The notes under the pieces were generated by a model, which was given only the letters and a program-made list of their open reading frames with translations, did not search any database and was not told the origin of the DNA. From assembly GCF_901000735.1 (NCBI RefSeq), contig NC_081547.1, positions 22,746,046-22,810,045 on the forward strand: 64,000 nucleotides of DNA, written 5' to 3'. This DNA comes from Corylus avellana. Lineage: Eukaryota; Streptophyta; Magnoliopsida; Fagales; Betulaceae. Positions 59,506-64,000 of the stretch are shown here, piece after piece. The position numbers and the translations under genes are program-made. The number at the start of each line of letters is the position of its first letter. Position 1 is the first letter of the stretch.

Positions 59506-60076
59506 AAGTCCCAAAGGGTAGGGAACGGAGCCTGAAAATTTTTTGGGAGAGGGCGAACCGATTTTTTTTTTTTTCTTTTTCAGTTCTTTATAAATTTTTT
59601 ATTAAAAAAAAAAAAATTGCTTTTTTTTTTTTATGAACTAATGACTACCACAAAGTATAATTATGGAATAAAAATTAAAAAATATTGCAGTTTACAATTA
59701 AATAACTATACTTATTTATAGTATAAGTTTACAATTAAATAACTATACTTATTAACGATTGAGCCATAGCCTCACTAAGGCAAGCGTGGTCTACTTGCCT
59801 TGGTGCGTCCATTAATCCCACACTTAAATTATCACACCCACACGCATAATGCACGTCAAGTCTGGCAAGAGATAAGAAAATTAAAACTTGAAAAAATAAA
59901 CAATAAAAAGTCACTGCCACTCTTGTCTCTTGCCATGTGTGTGCCCATTTACTCTCATTTCCCAAACCACAAAACAAGTAAATAGCGGTCTCTTTTTTTT
60001 TTTTTTATTCTAGAAATTTTGAAATGCATGTTTTGCATGGGTAAGGCGATAAGGGCCACAAAAAAATAATAATAAG

Positions 60077-60487
60077 GAAAAATTACAGTTTACTCCCCTA
60101 AAGTTGACATCGTTTTTCAATTTAAACATCAAAGTTTCAATTTTTGCAATCCACCCCCACAAAGTTCCAATTTTTTTCAATTCGACCAATATCATCCCAA
60201 AATTCCCATATTGCCCCTGGTTTTTTTTTTTTTTTTTTAATGAAAACGAAAACAAATTTAGGGGTGCAAAAATGACCAGATAACCAAAGGGGTGGCTACG
60301 GCCACCTTGAATTTAAAAAAAAAAAAACTAAAAATAATAAAAATTAGGGGCAATATGGAAAGTTTTGGATAAAATTGATCAAATTGCAAAAATTTGGAAC
60401 TTTGGGGGATGGATTGCAAAAATTGAAACTTTGGTGTTCGAATTGAAAAACGCTGTCAACTTTGAGGGGGTAAACTGTAATTTTCCC
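60077..60487. mobile_element. Mutator-type MITE (family B) with 9-bp TSD
   Basis: The repeat taataataa flanks it (60068-60076, 60488-60496), although the flank is itself a short TAA run. Inverted ends GGAAAAATTACAGTTTACTC and GGGAAAATTACAGTTTACCC, both followed by AAAGTTGACA. Same family as 22970-23375. Confidence 0.78.
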
Positions 60488-60908
60488 TAATAATAATAAT
60501 AATGGGTATGGCCCAAAAACTTTAAGAATAGGGTCAAAAAAATTTTATTAGGGCCAAAAAAATTTTGGTATGAGCCAAATGACTAAAATTAAAATTTTAC
60601 TTCTTTTTTTTTCCTTTTGGGGGGACAAAGTTTTCCTCCAAACTGGATGGGAGGAACTTCTTTCAACCCAGTCTATAAAAATGACATGTGTCACTTTTTT
60701 TAATAACATGTGAGATACACATGAATTTTTAATATTATTTATTTCAACTTTGTCCCTGCTATTAAAAAAATATGTGCATCTCACGTGTTCAAATGACACA
60801 TGTCATTTTTATAAACTGAGTTGAAGAAAGTTCCTCCATGCCCAGTTTGGAGAAAAACTCTGTCCAATTGGGAGGGTATGGCCTATGCCGATCCCCCCCT
60901 CCCTCCAT

Positions 60909-61010
60909 CACTGCCAAAGAGATAGTTCAATAGGCTGTGAGCCACGCCCCATGAAGCGAATGTTACTAGTTTGAATCCTATTTCTCTTTTCCTTTGCGGA
61001 TATGTAAAAA
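60909..61010 (+). mobile_element. tRNA-derived SINE (diverged)
   Basis: Contains ATAGTTCAATAGGCTGTGAG, ACGCCCCATGAAGCGAATG, GTTTGAATCC and an A/T-rich tail. The ends are not sharply defined. Confidence 0.7.
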
Positions 61011-61387
61011 TAAAAATAAAAAATAAAAAATAATAATAATAAAAAAAGTAAATGATATTAAAATTTGTTGGCTTTTTATTAGTAATGATGAGGCAACATC
61101 ATTAGTATTTTATTGTTTTTTTTTTTGTTTACATTAATTTATTGTTGTTATGTACATCAAAATCCAATCATCCATTCCCTCTTTCAATTAACACATAGGC
61201 TCTTATTATTCGCTAGAGGCCACCTGCATTCTAAATATTTATTGCACTCTTTGAGTTAAAAAAATGAAGTTATTACATGAATAAATTAATTTAAGAACCA
61301 AGGTTGTATGTGACATATATACTTTAAAAGTTTTATTTATTAAAGCATGACCATATGCCATAAAATTTCAAAAGAGAACAAAGAGTT

Positions 61388-61594
61388 ATGGATGGAAATT
61401 ATATGAAGAAGCTTGTAGCAATAATGATGCTATTGATAATCCATATACTAGTTAAAGTGCAAGCTGATGACCCTTCCCCTCGTTTCCATCCTTCTTCATC
61501 TCCTTTCTCGTCCCACTCTGCATCTACTCCATCTCCTTCTTCTCCTTTCTCTCCCTTGAGGGCTAGCTCGATGGTGATGGTATTTCTAAAATAA
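61388..61594 (+). CDS. Small secreted Ser/Pro-rich protein (68 aa), unrecognised
   Basis: I do not recognise the family. The N-terminus has a good signal peptide: MKKLVAIMMLLIIHILVKV (from residue 6) followed by QADD, a plausible cleavage point. The mature part is about 42 residues, rich in Ser and Pro with SPF and PSPSS repeats, as in short cell-wall or arabinogalactan-type peptides, and ends in the short hydrophobic tail MVMVFLK. The stop is TAA at 61592-61594. Residue 1 or residue 6 could be the start. A broken paralogue lies at 59034-59170. The frame could have an unseen intron near its 3' end. Confidence 0.5.
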   Translation: MDGNYMKKLVAIMMLLIIHILVKVQADDPSPRFHPSSSPFSSHSASTPSPSSPFSPLRASSMVMVFLK

Positions 61595-62126
61595 AATTAA
61601 AAGTGATATGCCCATCAAAATGTTTTTCCATATGCTTAATGGAAGTAATTAAGAATAGAATTTATAGGGTTTACCCTAAAAAAGATATATCTTTTGAATT
61701 CTTCATTTGTTATGATGGATGTATGTTTGAATGCAAGCTGCACGTACAGATGAACAAGATAGCACATCAAGAAGACATGGGTATCTCTCTCTCTCTCTCT
61801 CCCTTCAGACTCCATGTATGTGCAAGCACACAATTAGATGCATATATAGATATGAATGCAGCCAGGGTTACACATCATTATTTTTTTTTTTCCTTTGGTT
61901 ATTTAGTGGGGTAGCAATAGAATATGTACTATTATACTATTAGTGACGTATGCTAGCTAATTAATCATGAAAATTTGAAAGTTAGTTTTTTTAACATGAA
62001 TTTTAGAAACAAAAAAAAAAAAACAAAAAACAAAAAACAAAAAAACAAAAAAAGTTTTGAACTACCATGTTTATGAATATTTTATCAATTAAGAGGAGTA
62101 CATTTACATTTACAAAGTTAATACAC

Positions 62127-62242
62127 ATTTGTTTCAAGAGGTAGCTCAATCGGCTGGAGACTACGCCTCATGAATCGGAGGTCACCAGTTTGAATCCCCC
62201 ATCCACCTTTTGTGTGGACATGTCAAAAAAAAAAAAAAAAAT
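62127..62242 (+). mobile_element. tRNA-derived SINE
   Basis: Flanked by gttaatacac on both sides (62117-62126, 62243-62252). Contains GTAGCTCAATCGGCTGGAGA, GTTTGAATCCCC and a poly(A) tail at 62225-62241. Confidence 0.88.
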
Positions 62243-62307
62243 GTTAATACACCTTTATAAAATTTTGAACTATCAATATAATGTTGTTAGCTTTATAATT
62301 TTATAAA

Positions 62308-62460
62308 GAGGAATGCTACAGTTCCTCATGCATGGTGTTTTCATGATCCTATATATATATTGTTTTCTAAAATATATATGAAGAACCATTGAGGAACCAT
62401 TTAGAAAACAGTATACGCTTAGGACCAGGAGAACACTAAGAGGAAATCCTAGCATTTCTC
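62308..62460. mobile_element. 153-bp MITE in duplicated flank X2
   Basis: Inverted ends GAGGAATGCTACAGTTCCTC and GAGAAATGCTAGGATTTCCT. Flanked by ttttataaa (62299-62307) and tttcataaa (62461-62469). The partner flank at about 56984-57002 reads ttataatttcataaaattct without it. Confidence 0.8.
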
Positions 62461-62867
62461 TTTCATAAAATTGTCTCTTTTCCAAATTTGAACCAAATTT
62501 TATGTTGTTGCTATTTTCTTGTAGCCAATTTTCCATGATAAATATGTATATATAAAAATCAAATATAAAGAATCAAGAATTTCTATATTAATGGAACACT
62601 CAAATGATCCCTAAGTTAATATTACGAAAGATGACCTAGTTGATGCTCCAAAATTTTTTATGAAAATTAAAAAAATAAAACTTTGGTTAAAACATTTGGT
62701 TCAAAAGGAAATAACGTAGTAATATATTTCTTTTAGTACTTAGAATGAAAGAATGAAAGATTTGGTTCTATTGCATATATATATATATATATGCAAAGTG
62801 GTGAAGTAACAATAGAAAGAAAGAAAAATGTTCTCCAACAACACAAGTTTTTAGTTTTTTTTTAGGC

Positions 62868-63348
62868 AATTTCACTTTATACCCCCGAATTACTACGCGA
62901 TTTGACAAGCCCTCCCGAACTTCAAAATCTCTCAATTAATTGAACCCATGAACTTTCAATTACAGTCAATTTGAACATCTTCGTCAGATTTTAAACATTA
63001 AAAGTGAGACAATGACGTTTATAACTCTGACTTTTTCATAAAATTTCAAATTTATCCTTAATTCCAAATTAAAAATTTTAAAAAATATTATAAAAAAAAT
63101 CACAAGGTGACCTACAGTTGGGCCACCTTGTGATCCTTTTTTTCAATTTTTTCAATTTTTTTTTAATAAAAAGAAAAATGAAGGGTAATTTTGTCTTTTT
63201 TTTTGGAGTTTTAATGGCAAAAATTGACGGAGAAGGGGTAAATTGACTACAATTGAAAGTTCAGGGTTCAAATTGAGAAATTTTGAAGTTCAAAAGACTT
63301 GTCAAATCACGTGATAATTTAAGAGTTTAAAGTGAAGTTACTCCCCTT
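62868..63348. mobile_element. MITE (family A)
   Basis: Inverted ends: GGCAATTTCACTTTATACCC on the left and GGGGAGTAACTTCACTTTAA from the right. Subterminal CGATTTGACAAG and its complement are kept. The centre has the same GGTGACC/GGCCACC insert as 58343-58822. Confidence 0.75.
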
Positions 63349-63485
63349 ACTTTTTTCTTGACATACTTTTTGCTTGTATAAGTGTTTGCACTTTAGTTTT
63401 ATTGTGGTTTGGGTGTAATTTACAATTTAAAGTCCAAGACATAAAGCATGTACGTCTTGTTTTTCCATGCACTTTTTGTTCTTCA

Positions 63486-63529
<44 letters not shown>

Positions 63530-63835
63530 ATTTTCACAAAATATTTTTTATATTTTTTTTGTGTTTAATACGACATAAAATAATAATTAACATAAAACAT
63601 TTTCAGTTTCGTTGAAAAAACTTCTTTAATTTTTGTAAAATAGTTTCCATTTTTTAAAATTGTAAACCATTTTTTAAGTTTGAACTTCTCATGCTCAAAC
63701 AATAGATCACTAGGACCCGGCTGAGACTCTATGAGGACACTGTCATTACATAGTTAGGACCTATCAGGCCCCAACCGAGACCCGACCAATACATCATCGG
63801 ACCCCAGCCAAGACATGTACTTATGTGTGTTTATG
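63530..63835. repeat. Decayed relative of the fold-back minisatellite element
   Basis: Contains GTAAACCATTTTTTAAG and ACATAAAACATTTTCAG, like the ends of the element at 19977-20940. Degenerate GGACCCGGCTGAGACT and CCCCAACCGAGACCCGACC units follow, like its minisatellite. Neither terminal inverted repeat is complete; the element may be truncated. Confidence 0.5.
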
Positions 63836-64000
63836 GTAAAGCAGCAACAATGTCTCGACAATGTCCGTGATGCACCAGGACATCATACGTATGATATTTC
63901 TCAATATCATAGGTATGAATCAAGTGGAGAGCCATACAGTCTTCAAGAAGGCACTAGCTCTTCATTATACTTTATTATAGAATAAAAAATAAATAAAATA

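Larger units (their letters stand above)
59523..61330. other. Intergenic stretch with repeats only
   Basis: Besides the MITE at 60077-60487 and the SINE at 60909-61010 it holds A/T tracts and an inverted pair around 60640-60840 (AAACTGGATGGGAGGAACTT against AAGTTCCTCCATGCCCAGTT). That pair suggests another fold-back element, about 60600-60880, with ATGACATGTGTCA arms. No supported gene. Confidence 0.5.
62050..62740. repeat. Duplicated flank X2 (partner of 51030-51066 and 56938-57400)
   Basis: Carries both flanks of the LINE site without the LINE: gttttgaactaccatgttta on its left part and ttttgaactatcaatataat on its right, separated by about 45 bases plus a SINE. It continues parallel to 56938-57400. 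A MITE (62308-62460) is extra here. Confidence 0.8.

Overview
This is nuclear DNA from a eudicot plant, probably a woody species. The evidence is spliced genes with GT-AG introns, plant-type PDS5, lignin-pathway CCR and NRAMP1 genes, and dense plant transposons (L1-type LINEs, tRNA-derived SINEs, Mutator- and Harbinger-type MITEs, LTR remnants). The species cannot be fixed from the sequence alone. There is no operon, CRISPR array, tRNA gene or rRNA gene.

Layout. (1) 1-13350 (+) is a PDS5 cohesin-cofactor gene with HEAT-type N-terminal exons and a Tudor domain; its first exon(s) lie outside the window and its second intron is swollen by several LINE insertions. (2) About 14935-19580 is a direct partial copy of the 3' half of that gene and its downstream flank. 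It has lost about 7.7 kb internally but keeps the last two coding exons open. Comparing the two copies gives pre-insertion sites for three transposons. (3) 19587-25500 is gene-poor and transposon-rich, with a fold-back Harbinger-like element carrying a minisatellite and a nested TIR element with a GC-rich core. (4) 25734-30130 (+) is a complete five-exon cinnamoyl-CoA reductase gene (331 aa) with TATA and MYB-type AC/SMRE motifs. (5) 30131-38500 holds decayed LINE and LTR pieces, a tandem repeat, a poly(A) retroposon and an orphan copy of CCR exon 5. (6) 38575-47270 (-) is a complete 13-exon NRAMP1-type metal transporter (545 aa) with one GC-AG intron. (7) 49599-50647 is a candidate Mutator-like element with GC-rich cargo. 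(8) 51070-56937 is a nearly full-length L1-type LINE whose two ORFs overlap as ATGA; ORF2 has three stops in its RNase H domain. (9) 56938-64000 is a second duplicated area with SINEs, MITEs and a pair of small-gene copies, one encoding an intact 68-aa secreted Ser/Pro-rich protein and one broken.

The three main genes are functionally unrelated: chromosome cohesion, lignin synthesis and metal transport. I found no new multi-gene system. The most informative content is structural: two local duplications that act as natural empty-site controls for transposon insertions, a set of 9-bp-TSD MITE families, and the unusual fold-back minisatellite element.
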